This document shows, one piece after another, positions 43,005-51,292 of a stretch of 64,000 nucleotides of DNA; positions within the stretch are counted from its first letter, which is position 1; every line of letters begins with the position of its first letter. Below the pieces are notes generated by a model. That model worked only from the letters and a program-made list of their open reading frames with translations. It searched no databases and was not told the origin of the DNA. The stretch comes from Albibacterium sp035514885 (GTDB taxonomy: Bacteria > Bacteroidota > Bacteroidia > Sphingobacteriales > Sphingobacteriaceae), in contig NZ_DATJCH010000024.1 of the NCBI RefSeq assembly GCF_035514885.1, positions 399,756 to 463,755 of the forward strand, read 5' to 3'. The translations under genes and the position numbers were made by a program.

Positions 43005-43573
43005 GAGAAAACACCTGATTTAACTGACTCCTCAAGAGCCTTATACCATTCTTCTCCATATTTTCGAATGAGAGGTGTTTTCAAGAAGCTGTAAACTGGT
43101 ACATTAAGTTGTTTACCAAAAGAGCATGCAGCGTGGCAGATATGCCAACGATCATAATTCAAGACGTCGAATTCAGGATATGAAGTAATACGAATAGGAT
43201 AAAGATGGCAAGAAATAGGTTTCTGCCAGTCAGTAACACCTTCCTCATATGCTTTTTCTATGGCACATTTGGTAATACTATTTTCCCAAGTAACATAAGC
43301 ACATTCTTTGTTTTTATCAACGCATGGTGTTGTTAAATCTCCATCCTCATCAATTACGTGGGTTCCTTGTTCTTCAACTGCCTGAATCCCTTTAGCAGTC
43401 ATATAAGGCTTTATCTTACTATAGATGCCTTTTAGGATATCTAATTCGTGCTCTTCCAATGGGGCACCTGAGTCGCCTTCAATACAACATGCTCCTTTAC
43501 AGGCAGACAGATTGCAGACAAATTCTTCTTTGATTAGTTCTTCACTTACGAGAACTCCCTCAACCTCAATCAT
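43001..43573 (-). CDS. DUF3109 family Cys-rich protein
   Basis: A 190-residue cytosolic protein with ten cysteines (20, 25, 29, 30, 84, 91, 103, 122, 146, 150) arranged as CNLSACKGACCIEGDSG near the N-terminus and later PCVDKNKECAY, KCAIEKA, ISCHLYPIR and HICHAACSFG. This is the DUF3109 family. The cysteine pattern resembles metal- or Fe-S-binding proteins such as the YkgJ group, so cluster binding is a reasonable inference, but the function is unknown. It is the last gene of a run DUF2480-DUF3108-DUF3109. Confidence 0.88.
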   Translation of the reverse strand: MIEVEGVLVSEELIKEEFVCNLSACKGACCIEGDSGAPLEEHELDILKGIYSKIKPYMTAKGIQAVEEQGTHVIDEDGDLTTPCVDKNKECAYVTWENSITKCAIEKAYEEGVTDWQKPISCHLYPIRITSYPEFDVLNYDRWHICHAACSFGKQLNVPVYSFLKTPLIRKYGEEWYKALEESVKSGVFS

Positions 43574-43577
43574 GATT

Positions 43578-44348
43578 CTATTTTTTATTTAGGGGATATT
43601 TCAACCCAGATGCGTCTACAAGTTCTAATGTAACTGAACCAATAAGAATTTCTACCTCTGCTTTTACGGGAATACGGTTACCATCATCAGTTACCCAAAG
43701 GTAAAGTTTACTATCCTTTCTAAATATTCTTCCAGGTTTAATCTCCGGACTAAATTTAAGGCAATTAAAGGTACCAATAGATGTTTTAATACGTTCTTTA
43801 CCCAAATAGGTTATTCCTAAGGTTGCAACTTCATCATTTAGAAAATAAGTTAACTTAAAAGATTCGCCAATAGACATCTTAGAAAGGTCAAGGTTTCTAG
43901 CAAAGTAATAGGCGGATAGTAGATCAAATGTTTGATTGCTACCGGTAAAAGTACCTTTGTTACCTGTAATAGTTCTATTGCTTTGGTCAAATCTTACTTT
44001 ATCATTTCTCCTATATTTGCCCTCCTTGATGCTTTCAGTATAGAAATAAGGAAGAAAGGTTTTTTGATCAATATAAGAATCGTAACGATTCAGCACATTA
44101 TAAAAAATGCTAAATGCACTTGATGTTTTACCTTGGGCTGAAAGATGGATCGTCGGTTTTTGATTAAACTTAAGATCAGTTGATTCTACTTTTAATGTTC
44201 CTTCTGCTGCAGATATAAAACCATATTTTAATTTATATTTCAAAACTTCCCCGGGTTTGAAAACAGATTCTTTTAAATGAGGAAGGTCTTGTGCGTAGGC
44301 ACCAAGTGAGAAAAATAATACGAGTAAAAATGATAGGCTTTTCTTCAT
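43578..44348 (-). CDS. DUF3108 secreted protein
   Basis: From ATG 44348 the protein has 256 residues and a signal peptide (MKKSLSFLLVLFFSLGAYAQ). A longer frame begins at 44378. The mature part has the DUF3108 pattern: FKPGEVLKYKLKYGFISAAE, FYNVLNRYDSYIDQKTFLPY, and the late RKDSKLYLWVTDDGNRIPVK. The beta-rich fold is similar to lipid-binding periplasmic proteins, but no role is established. It sits 4 bases before DUF3109 and 29 bases after DUF2480 in one operon. Confidence 0.88.
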   Translation of the reverse strand: MKKSLSFLLVLFFSLGAYAQDLPHLKESVFKPGEVLKYKLKYGFISAAEGTLKVESTDLKFNQKPTIHLSAQGKTSSAFSIFYNVLNRYDSYIDQKTFLPYFYTESIKEGKYRRNDKVRFDQSNRTITGNKGTFTGSNQTFDLLSAYYFARNLDLSKMSIGESFKLTYFLNDEVATLGITYLGKERIKTSIGTFNCLKFSPEIKPGRIFRKDSKLYLWVTDDGNRIPVKAEVEILIGSVTLELVDASGLKYPLNKK

Positions 44349-44377
44349 ATTTAAGCTTGTTGCAAAAAATATGCCCA

Positions 44378-44893
44378 TTATGTCTTTCGTTTAAAAATGG
44401 GAACCGAAGAACAGGCTTCTCCATACATAATACTTTTGGCAACCTTACTCAGTTTTCTGGTAAAAGTAATAAAAGCAGATTCGGGAACCCTGATATCTCC
44501 ACATCCCTTTACCATAATCCTTTCTCCTTCAAATTGACTCATATCAAGTTGTTCTAACGACTTCTCATATAAGAAAGTTTCTAGTACATCCAAGTCTCCA
44601 AAAATGATTTCCCGAGCATAAGGTTCTAATTTATTTGCTAGAAGCATATATGCCCAAGTGGGAATAATTGCATCTGCAGAGCAGGTGATTGCAATATTCT
44701 TATCTTGATACTGTGACCAGTCATTCGTCTTTATAAATTCTCTGAAATCCTTTTCCCGAAGAATCAAACCATGAAAGAGTTGATCCTTTATGTCGAATAA
44801 TATACGATCTCCCTGTGGAGCTAGGGTAGCTAAATCGAAGGTGATTAAACCGCTTAACGCGACTTTATTAATGATTGTATCCTGATTATCCAT
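44378..44893 (-). CDS. DUF2480 family protein
   Basis: 171 residues from ATG 44893 (MDNQDTIINKVALSGLITFD), which is where the family normally starts. The frame continues up to an ATG at 44941, but that codon lies inside the hairpin of a terminator. The protein has FRPF-free, soluble character, with DQLFHGLILREKDFREFIK, TCSADAIIPTWAYMLLANKL and a C-terminal VKGCGDIRVPESAFITFTRK. A conserved Cys in GCGD is notable. DUF2480 is Bacteroidota-specific with no known function. It heads the DUF2480-DUF3108-DUF3109 operon. Confidence 0.88.
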   Translation of the reverse strand: MDNQDTIINKVALSGLITFDLATLAPQGDRILFDIKDQLFHGLILREKDFREFIKTNDWSQYQDKNIAITCSADAIIPTWAYMLLANKLEPYAREIIFGDLDVLETFLYEKSLEQLDMSQFEGERIMVKGCGDIRVPESAFITFTRKLSKVAKSIMYGEACSSVPIFKRKT

Positions 44894-44915
44894 GTCCTTT
44901 CCTTTCACTTCTTTC

Positions 44916-44951
44916 AAAAAAAATCCGGATAAATCTATCATTTATCCGGAT
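44916..44951 (-). terminator. intrinsic terminator after the PpiD/SurA-like gene
   Basis: On the minus strand, an 11-bp perfect stem ATCCGGATAAA (44951-44941) / TTTATCCGGAT (44933-44923) with a 7-base loop is followed by eight T (44923-44916). It ends transcripts from the 701-residue chaperone gene and lies just before the DUF2480 start codon. Confidence 0.85.
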
Positions 44952-44952
44952 G

Positions 44953-44960
44953 CAAAGTTA
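44953..44960 (-). promoter_or_regulatory. putative -7 box for the DUF2480 operon, touching the terminator stem
   Basis: Minus-strand TAACTTTG, exact TAnnTTTG. A transcript from it would start around 44946, inside the upstream arm of the terminator hairpin, so its own RNA could not form the full stem. The leader to the ATG at 44893 would be about 50 bases. Confidence 0.5.
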
Positions 44961-44972
44961 AGTATTTTTAAT

Positions 44973-47078
44973 CTAATAGAATCGAACCCGATTGTCAGTG
45001 ATTTCTGCTCGATCGTGTAAGACCTGTAGAACAGCTCCAGGAACTCTTTGTTTAATTGAGTTAAGATTCTGTTGTTTAATTGATATGAGATTTAGTGGTT
45101 GATTAGGGTTTACAAAATCACGTACTGAAACTATATAAACACCTTGTTTACCCTCAATGCTTTTAGATATGGTAGATGGCTGTAAACCAAACACTGTACC
45201 AACAACTCTATTCTCTTGTCCAATACCTGCAAGAATTGGGTTGGCAAATACTGTATTTTGAACTTCAACCGGAGTTCTCGCAAGTTTCTGAGCAACTTGT
45301 TCAATGGTTGAAGATTCATTTAATGCTTCATCAGCTTTCTTCATTAATTGATTTGCCTTAACTTGATTAATTACCGCTGGTTCAATGTCTTGTTTTACTG
45401 TTTCAAAAGGAAGAATTCCTTTTTCTCGAATCTGAGTTAAGCGTGCAACGACATATTTATTTTCTAATTCATAAACTTTATCAGTTACATCTCCCACTTT
45501 AGCTTGGTATATCCATCTAATTAATTCACGAGGATTCATTAAATTTTGAATAGAGCTTTGCATAGGGGCAATTTGAGCACCAACCTGTGTTTCATAGCCT
45601 TCCGTTTGAGCAAGTTCTTTAAAATTATCTTTAGTCACTTTACCAAAAAAGCTTGATGCTTTGTTATAAGCTGCATTTAAGGTTTCCTTACTGCTTTGAA
45701 TGCTCTTGTCAATAATCGCAGCCTTAACAACTCTGGAAGAACCGATTTGATCGTCTATTTTTATAATATGAACACCAAATTGGGTAGTAAGCACAATTAA
45801 ATCTCCAGGTTTACCATTAAATACTGCATTTTCAAAAGCTGGTATCATTGCTCCCCGAGGGAATGTGCCAAGTTTTCCTCCATCATTTCTAGAACCATCT
45901 GTACTGAACTCTGCTGCAAGTGTAGCAAAGTTGGCACCTTTCTGGATTAATGTTTTTATAGAATCAGCTTTTGCGTTTGCTTGTTCATTGCCACCTTCTG
46001 CTGCAGGATTTAATAAAATATGACTTGCAGTTACTGAATCCGGACTCATACGACTGTCTAATATCTTTGCCAGTTCATAAGTGCCGTTAGAAAAGAATGG
46101 ACCTACTACAGAACCTGTAGAGCCATTGAATAAAGCTGAATCTAAATTTGGTGATAGATCACCCTTTTTATAATATGCTATTGGGTATTTAGTATCGGAG
46201 TTAATGGAGGCAAATAATGAATCATTTTCTGCAGTAGCTAACTGTTGTGCAAGTTCAATTGCTTTATTATGTACTGCTAAAGTGTCACTAGCACTCGGCT
46301 CGGCATCAAATACTACATACTCAATACTACGAGTTTCAACTGGATTGAAAAAGGCAGCTTTATGATCGTCGTAATAAGCCTTGTAATCCTCTTCGGTAAG
46401 TTTAATATCAGTATTATTTATTGAAGAATAATCTAATAAGACATAGCTGAAATTAGCAATCTTATTACGTTGAATAAAATCCTCATTTGCTTCCAGAGAG
46501 GTTACATATACACTGTTTTGTATTAATTGATTGTACTTCTGTTGTAAACGCTCTTGTCGTATGTTTCTCAGAAAGCCTTCCCACTGTTGTTTCTGGATGC
46601 TGCTGGGAGGTTCATTTCTTATATTGGTTAGAAATATACTTAATTGATTTCGATCAAATTCTCCGGTTTGAGGATTAGTAAATGATTGGATAATTTGTGG
46701 TGAAGGGTTCTGTCCTGACACCATATCATTTAATTCACTTGAACCAACACTTAATCCAATGCGATCTATTTCCTCTTCTAAGATAACTTGTGATAAATGC
46801 TGATTCCATACATTCTCAACAACGTAGGCATTCATTTGGTCGTTTAGCGTTCCGCCCATTTGTTGACGCATATTATTCAACCCAGCTTCTACTTCAGCAT
46901 TGAAGGTTGCATAATCGAGTTTCTCACCATTGATTACACCAACTTCATTCTGATTGGCATTCATGGTTCCCAATAACTGTGGAATAATTTCACCTAATAA
47001 AAATGCGGCAAGTGCGATACCGATTGTCCATACTACCAATAATCCCAGACGATTTCGCAAAAAAGTCATTATTCCCAT
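44973..47078 (-). CDS. SurA/PpiD-type periplasmic peptidyl-prolyl isomerase chaperone
   Basis: A 701-residue protein with an N-terminal membrane anchor (LGLLVVWTIGIALAAFLLGE, about residues 11-30), a SurA-like N-terminal helical region, and a parvulin-type rotamase domain. That domain is seen in ASHILLNPAAEGGNEQA, FATLAAEFSTDGSRNDGGKL and FGVHIIKIDD, at about residues 350-445. A second, diverged isomerase-like region may follow. This architecture is that of PpiD: a membrane-anchored chaperone that helps outer-membrane and secreted proteins fold. It is downstream of lptC and the outer-membrane protein gene on the same strand, consistent with envelope biogenesis, and is ended by a strong terminator. 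Confidence 0.92.
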   Translation of the reverse strand: MGIMTFLRNRLGLLVVWTIGIALAAFLLGEIIPQLLGTMNANQNEVGVINGEKLDYATFNAEVEAGLNNMRQQMGGTLNDQMNAYVVENVWNQHLSQVILEEEIDRIGLSVGSSELNDMVSGQNPSPQIIQSFTNPQTGEFDRNQLSIFLTNIRNEPPSSIQKQQWEGFLRNIRQERLQQKYNQLIQNSVYVTSLEANEDFIQRNKIANFSYVLLDYSSINNTDIKLTEEDYKAYYDDHKAAFFNPVETRSIEYVVFDAEPSASDTLAVHNKAIELAQQLATAENDSLFASINSDTKYPIAYYKKGDLSPNLDSALFNGSTGSVVGPFFSNGTYELAKILDSRMSPDSVTASHILLNPAAEGGNEQANAKADSIKTLIQKGANFATLAAEFSTDGSRNDGGKLGTFPRGAMIPAFENAVFNGKPGDLIVLTTQFGVHIIKIDDQIGSSRVVKAAIIDKSIQSSKETLNAAYNKASSFFGKVTKDNFKELAQTEGYETQVGAQIAPMQSSIQNLMNPRELIRWIYQAKVGDVTDKVYELENKYVVARLTQIREKGILPFETVKQDIEPAVINQVKANQLMKKADEALNESSTIEQVAQKLARTPVEVQNTVFANPILAGIGQENRVVGTVFGLQPSTISKSIEGKQGVYIVSVRDFVNPNQPLNLISIKQQNLNSIKQRVPGAVLQVLHDRAEITDNRVRFY

Positions 47079-47186
47079 AATAATCTTATATTATTTTTCG
47101 TTAAATTACAATTGTTTTATTACTCTTTCTTTACAAATGAGGGCGCAAGATACAATTAAAAGTAAAAATTAAAAAAGATAAAATTA

Positions 47187-47216
47187 AAAAGATAGCATTG
47201 AAATAGCTGTCTCTTA
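47187..47216 (-). terminator. possible terminator after lptC
   Basis: Minus strand: an imperfect 10-bp stem around AGACAGC / GCTATCT (one C-A mismatch, one G-T pair) with a 9-base loop, then CTTTTTAATTTT. It lies 10 bases after the lptC stop codon. The T tract supports termination, but the mismatch lowers confidence. Confidence 0.5.
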
Positions 47217-47225
47217 AACGACTAT

Positions 47226-47813
47226 CTAAAACCTTTTCGGCCCATTAAATTCAAAGTTTCCGGTTTGAGAGGTTATTTCAAAATAAGAGAAGTCTTCCTT
47301 AGCCCAAAACGAAGTTCCATATGAAGTTTGGTTGTTTATAATGATGGTTACAGGTAAATTTGAATAAAAGCGTTTTTCATTTTCATCCCAAATCAATTCT
47401 TCCGATTTTAAAGTCATTCCGTCAGCTCGTGTTGCAACTACATTTTTTCGTAACTCAGTAATGCCGGTATTAACTCGCTGAATGGCATAATCTGATTTTA
47501 CACGCTGTGTTTCTGTACGAGTTGAATCATACATAATTAATAAACCCCCTTCAGGAAATTCATAGTATGGATCATCAGTGTTGAAGTGAAGCATTTTCGG
47601 TGTGGTTAGCTGTGCCTTCACAATGGCCGAGTCACTGTAGATAACTTTAACTCCATATGAAATATCGATAGGATCTTCCGTCTTCTGATTGGAAACACGT
47701 TCAACTTCCTTTAAATCGTTTTCACACGCAGTGAATAAGAGTATAAAAATGAAAAATACAACTCTTTTAGTGATGCTAAGTAAATTTACTCTATGTATTA
47801 TATTAGCATTCAT
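47226..47813 (-). CDS. lptC: LPS export ABC transporter periplasmic protein LptC
   Basis: From ATG 47813 the product is 195 residues. The hydrophobic N-terminus ends FILLFTAC, so Cys30 makes it a predicted lipoprotein; E. coli LptC keeps an uncleaved helix instead. The LptC/OstA-like beta-jellyroll follows: YGVKVIYSDSAIVKAQLTTP, YYEFPEGGLLIMYD, LKSEELIWDENEKRFYSNLP. LptC sits on the LptBFG complex and passes LPS to LptA. It lies 8 bases after the outer-membrane protein gene on the same strand. The earlier in-frame start is a TTG. Confidence 0.88.
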   Translation of the reverse strand: MNANIIHRVNLLSITKRVVFFIFILLFTACENDLKEVERVSNQKTEDPIDISYGVKVIYSDSAIVKAQLTTPKMLHFNTDDPYYEFPEGGLLIMYDSTRTETQRVKSDYAIQRVNTGITELRKNVVATRADGMTLKSEELIWDENEKRFYSNLPVTIIINNQTSYGTSFWAKEDFSYFEITSQTGNFEFNGPKRF

Positions 47814-47821
47814 GAGTACTG

Positions 47822-49123
47822 CTAATCGTATTGATAGCGTTGAAACCAACGATCATTTAAAGTAAACCCTAATCGGAAGGTTACATATTTTTCTTTAACT
47901 AAACTGTTTTCCAAAGAACCTCGTTGGCCTAATTCAGCAGAGAAATTAATCTTGTAGAATGTAGTTTGACGATTAGAAGCAAGTGGTAAACCTAGTCCGA
48001 GCGTTATCGCCATATCGTTGATATTCTGATCATTGACTTTTACATTTGTCTTGTCATAGCGAAATCCAAAACGGTAATCTACCAGATTAATATATTTATT
48101 TGAAGTGTAGTCTGGAGTAATATTTGCACCAATCGCAACACCATAGCTATCTTCTAGGTTAGAGCTTAGGTCTCCTTCTTTGAAGTCCGACCACTTTCCA
48201 TAATGGAAGTCAGCTCCCACTAACCATTTATTCCGTTTATTTAAACTAAAACCTAGTTTATGTTCCATTGGCATAATAACATCCTTTGGGTAATTTTGGC
48301 TTAGAAGAATGGTGTCTAATGCTATATTTTCTTCTGTAGCTGAAGCATTTCCAAATGTACGAATAGCAACTTCTGTTTCTTTAGACCTGATTGATTTTCC
48401 AGCATTTCCAGCGTAGCCTATAACAAGTCCATAATCATCTCCAATAGCTGTAGAATATTGGAGCCCATAGTCAAATGAGAATCCATTTATAACCCTGCTG
48501 TTCTCGATTTTAGAGTTTAAAGCACCGGTATTTATTGGAAACTGCACTTCCTGGCTATTATCCAGTTTGCCAAAAAGATATCCTGCATTCGCACCGATAC
48601 TAAATTTCTTTCCTAGTTGAATGCCATATCCAAAATATGCTTTGGAGATACCACCTTCACCCGCATAGACATTATTGACTTCAATATTATTTAATGTCGA
48701 TTGATTCGAATAACGATAACCTAAATCTGAATAGGGAAGAAGTCCGAAACTAAATGCAGATTTTGGAGTTACAGGAACTGCAAAGCTTAAATATCCAAGA
48801 GAGAAATCAGAAGTGTTTTGTTTAATATTATCACGTTCCTGAAAAGATAGATTCCCATATACACCGACATCGATAGTCATTAGGCGAATGCCTGAATAGG
48901 AAGCTGGGTTACTTGAGTTAATATTAAAATAAGAACCTAAGCCACGTATACCTGTTGAGATTCCGCCTAATGCTCTTAACTGAGGAAGATGTTCGCCTCG
49001 TAATTCGCCCAGCCCGTATTTTGAATAAGGTGAACTAGTATTTGATTGTGCTAAAGCCCCTGAAACAGTAAAGAGTAAAGTAAGACAAGCGAATATGCAA
49101 ATGGATATTTTTGATTTAATCAT
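47822..49123 (-). CDS. outer-membrane beta-barrel protein (OmpP1/FadL-like)
   Basis: 433 residues from ATG 49123 (MIKSKISICIF), with a signal peptide ending ALAQ. The mature part is long runs of amphipathic beta strands with aromatic girdles and an N-terminal region PYSKYGLGELRGEHLPQLRA that is typical of Bacteroidota barrel proteins annotated near lptC. The last residues RWFQRYQYD fit a barrel closing strand. No channel substrate can be named. It is the first gene of a run with lptC and the PpiD-like chaperone. Confidence 0.8.
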   Translation of the reverse strand: MIKSKISICIFACLTLLFTVSGALAQSNTSSPYSKYGLGELRGEHLPQLRALGGISTGIRGLGSYFNINSSNPASYSGIRLMTIDVGVYGNLSFQERDNIKQNTSDFSLGYLSFAVPVTPKSAFSFGLLPYSDLGYRYSNQSTLNNIEVNNVYAGEGGISKAYFGYGIQLGKKFSIGANAGYLFGKLDNSQEVQFPINTGALNSKIENSRVINGFSFDYGLQYSTAIGDDYGLVIGYAGNAGKSIRSKETEVAIRTFGNASATEENIALDTILLSQNYPKDVIMPMEHKLGFSLNKRNKWLVGADFHYGKWSDFKEGDLSSNLEDSYGVAIGANITPDYTSNKYINLVDYRFGFRYDKTNVKVNDQNINDMAITLGLGLPLASNRQTTFYKINFSAELGQRGSLENSLVKEKYVTFRLGFTLNDRWFQRYQYD

Positions 49124-49167
49124 GTATTTTTTATCGTAAATCATTCAGGCGGTTATTCTGAAGAAAA

Positions 49168-49857
49168 TTAGTAAACTGTTGATAAAATAGATTCAAAAAT
49201 GATTAAACCATCATCATTTGCCAAGAGACTATCTGATGCTCTTTCTGGATGAGGCATCAGGCCGAAAACGTTTCTGTTTTTATTAGAAACACCGGCAATG
49301 TTATTTATCGAGCCATTCAGATTGCTTTCAGCAGTGGCGCTTCCACTTGAGTCACAATAACGAAACAAGACTTGATCATTATCATCCAGCTTTTTTAATG
49401 TATCTGAATCAGCAAAATAATTTCCTTCGCCATGAGCAATAGGAATCTTTAATGCTTTATTTAATTCTATTTGTGATGTTATCAATGAGTTATTTGTCTC
49501 TGCTTTAATATAAGTATTAGCACAAATAAATTTTTGATTCTTGTTTTGTAATAATGCTCCCGGAAGTAAGCCGGCTTCTGTTAGTATTTGAAAGCCATTG
49601 CATATTCCCAACACATTTCCACCTTTATTTGCGAAGGCAATAATTTCCTGCATAATTGGTGAGAATTTAGCAATAGCTCCCGAACGAAGGTAATCACCGA
49701 AAGAGAAACCTCCTGGTAAAACAATAAATTCTGCTCCTTGCAAATCTTTATCTTTATGCCAAAGACGAACTACATCCTGACCCATAATATGCTGTAATGT
49801 ATATATTATATCTTCATCACAATTTGATCCAGGGAAAACAACAACTCCAAATTTCAT
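49168..49857 (-). CDS. purQ: phosphoribosylformylglycinamidine synthase subunit PurQ
   Basis: PurQ is the glutaminase subunit that supplies ammonia to PurL in purine synthesis. The 229 residues have the class I amidotransferase triad: Cys in GICNGFQ, and His and Glu in LMPHPERASD. Also present are FPGSNCDEDI at the start and AHGEGNY. Its separate existence means the organism uses the split PurQ/PurL(/PurS) form rather than one large PurL. Neighbouring purine genes are absent. The leader contains a hairpin after a TAnnTTTG box. Confidence 0.97.
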   Translation of the reverse strand: MKFGVVVFPGSNCDEDIIYTLQHIMGQDVVRLWHKDKDLQGAEFIVLPGGFSFGDYLRSGAIAKFSPIMQEIIAFANKGGNVLGICNGFQILTEAGLLPGALLQNKNQKFICANTYIKAETNNSLITSQIELNKALKIPIAHGEGNYFADSDTLKKLDDNDQVLFRYCDSSGSATAESNLNGSINNIAGVSNKNRNVFGLMPHPERASDSLLANDDGLIIFESILSTVY

Positions 49858-49900
49858 TTTTGATAGACTTAATTAGGGCCTTTTCAGCCAATTGTTTTTT

Positions 49901-49950
49901 ATACAGTAATTTTAAAAAGTAGAAATTAACTGTATTATCATGCAAATCTA
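49901..49950 (-). promoter_or_regulatory. purQ -7 box and leader hairpin
   Basis: Minus-strand TAGATTTG (49950-49943), exact TAnnTTTG, is followed immediately by an inverted repeat: ATACAGT (49935-49929) pairs with ACTGTAT (49907-49901), extended by an AATTT/AAATT pairing with one bulge. No T tract follows on the minus strand, so it is not a terminator. It lies 44 bases before the purQ ATG. Confidence 0.4.
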
Positions 49951-50005
49951 TTCAAATTTTAAATGCTTTGCATGCTATTTTTGTTAAAAAAGGTTAAAGA
50001 GTTTC

Positions 50006-50986
50006 CTAAAACCATTGGAAATACAGAATAGCCAAAATTAATAAAGCAAATGCACCTTCGTATAACCAGCGTATTCTGGCATGTGTAAAGTAATAAGCCA
50101 TGTAAATTGTTAGGGAAGGAATGCAAAGAAGAAAATGATAATCTTCGAAATTTGAGTTTAAGTAAAATGAGAGTAATCCTAGAATCAGCAAGAAAAAAAG
50201 TAGTTGAAATGCCTTCCGTATATGTATTACACTCTTGAAAAAGTTTTGCCGAATAGAAATAACGAATAGTATAAGTATTAAAGCGGGAGCTATAAGTACC
50301 AGATAATCATATATGTCGATATTCAATGAGGTAGGGAAAGGATGAATCAAGGGCAGCCAGATCCCTTTAAAAAGAAATAGTTTGTCTAGCCATAAATAGG
50401 TAATAAATAAAATAAAGTATACCGTTATGAAACCAAGAACACCCGCCATCCACTCTCTCCAATTAAAAGGACGAAGCAAGATGAGATTAATCCACAATAA
50501 CGGAAACATAGCAATAAATGGGAAATAGAACAAAGTTCCTACAGCCACAATTAGCCCAAGGTCGAACATAACCGCCTTAATTTCGGCCCGACGATAAATG
50601 AATAAAAATTTATCCAACATCCATATTAATAGGAAGTTACAGATTAGAGTAGATGATAGAGTAAGAAAAGGTGTTAGCATACTTGCTAACGTAATATATA
50701 ACAACGCTGTCAGGTAGTTGGGTTTGCCCAATAGGTTATATTTATTTACAATAAAATTAAGGAGGAGGCCCTGGATGACGGTTAAAATCACAGTAACAAG
50801 AACGCTTATTGTTGGTGTTACCATTTCTTCTATAAGATTTCCAGTTAAATTGGAGATTGCAGGTTCAAAAAATATGGGTCGTAAGTTTTCCGGAAAATTA
50901 ATAAATGCACCTATACATAATAGCAAGGCTAAAGGGATCAAATACAGGAAATTGAGCGGGTTGAACCTTCTAAATATATTGATCAT
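50006..50986 (-). CDS. polytopic membrane protein (DUF6427-like)
   Basis: A 326-residue protein with about nine hydrophobic segments and no catalytic motif. The part around GKPNYLTALLYITLASMLTP, and later MLDKFLFIYRRAEIKAVMFD followed by FPLLWINLILLRPFNWREWM, resembles the DUF6427 membrane family of Bacteroidota, which often sits near upp or purQ genes. I am fairly sure of the family and make no claim on function. It is transcribed from its own TAnnTTTG box and is divergent from the GH20 hexosaminidase. Confidence 0.78.
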   Translation of the reverse strand: MINIFRRFNPLNFLYLIPLALLLCIGAFINFPENLRPIFFEPAISNLTGNLIEEMVTPTISVLVTVILTVIQGLLLNFIVNKYNLLGKPNYLTALLYITLASMLTPFLTLSSTLICNFLLIWMLDKFLFIYRRAEIKAVMFDLGLIVAVGTLFYFPFIAMFPLLWINLILLRPFNWREWMAGVLGFITVYFILFITYLWLDKLFLFKGIWLPLIHPFPTSLNIDIYDYLVLIAPALILILFVISIRQNFFKSVIHIRKAFQLLFFLLILGLLSFYLNSNFEDYHFLLCIPSLTIYMAYYFTHARIRWLYEGAFALLILAILYFQWF

Positions 50987-51292
50987 ACTTTAATATATAG
51001 GGATTTCTCAAAGCAAAACTACTTAATTATTTAAGCTATTCCTTTATTCTGTCGGTCTTAACTCGGTATTTTCAAAATATGTCGTTGGAATACTGCGTAT
51101 TATTTATCGTTAGCGATTAAAAATGAAGAAATTAAAGATGAATAAACGAAATTAAATATCGAATTTTATGCAATCGATTGTGTTTCTTTGTTCCTTGTTT
51201 TTTGAAATTATAAACTCTATAATCGTTAATCATTCGTGAAGAATGATTGCATTCTAATCATCATTTTAATAAGAACCTTATATATAAACGCT
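50987..51292. other. 306-base divergent intergenic region with several palindromes
   Basis: No gene is seen between the membrane protein and the GH20 gene. The region holds a minus-strand -7 box TAGTTTTG (51021-51014) for the membrane protein; a near-palindrome around ATCGTTAGCGAT (51106-51117); a perfect 10-bp palindrome CAATCGATTG (51171-51180); and an inverted repeat AATCATTC (51228-51235) / GAATGATT (51241-51248) with a 5-base spacer. The GH20 gene lacks a clear TAnnTTTG promoter. The palindromes, especially the one 45-65 bases before its ATG, could be operator sites. Confidence 0.55.

Noticed and set aside
44894..44941. Longer N-terminus for the DUF2480 protein from ATG 44941
   Set aside because: The extra 16 codons lie in the terminator hairpin and T tract, and family members start at the position of ATG 44893.
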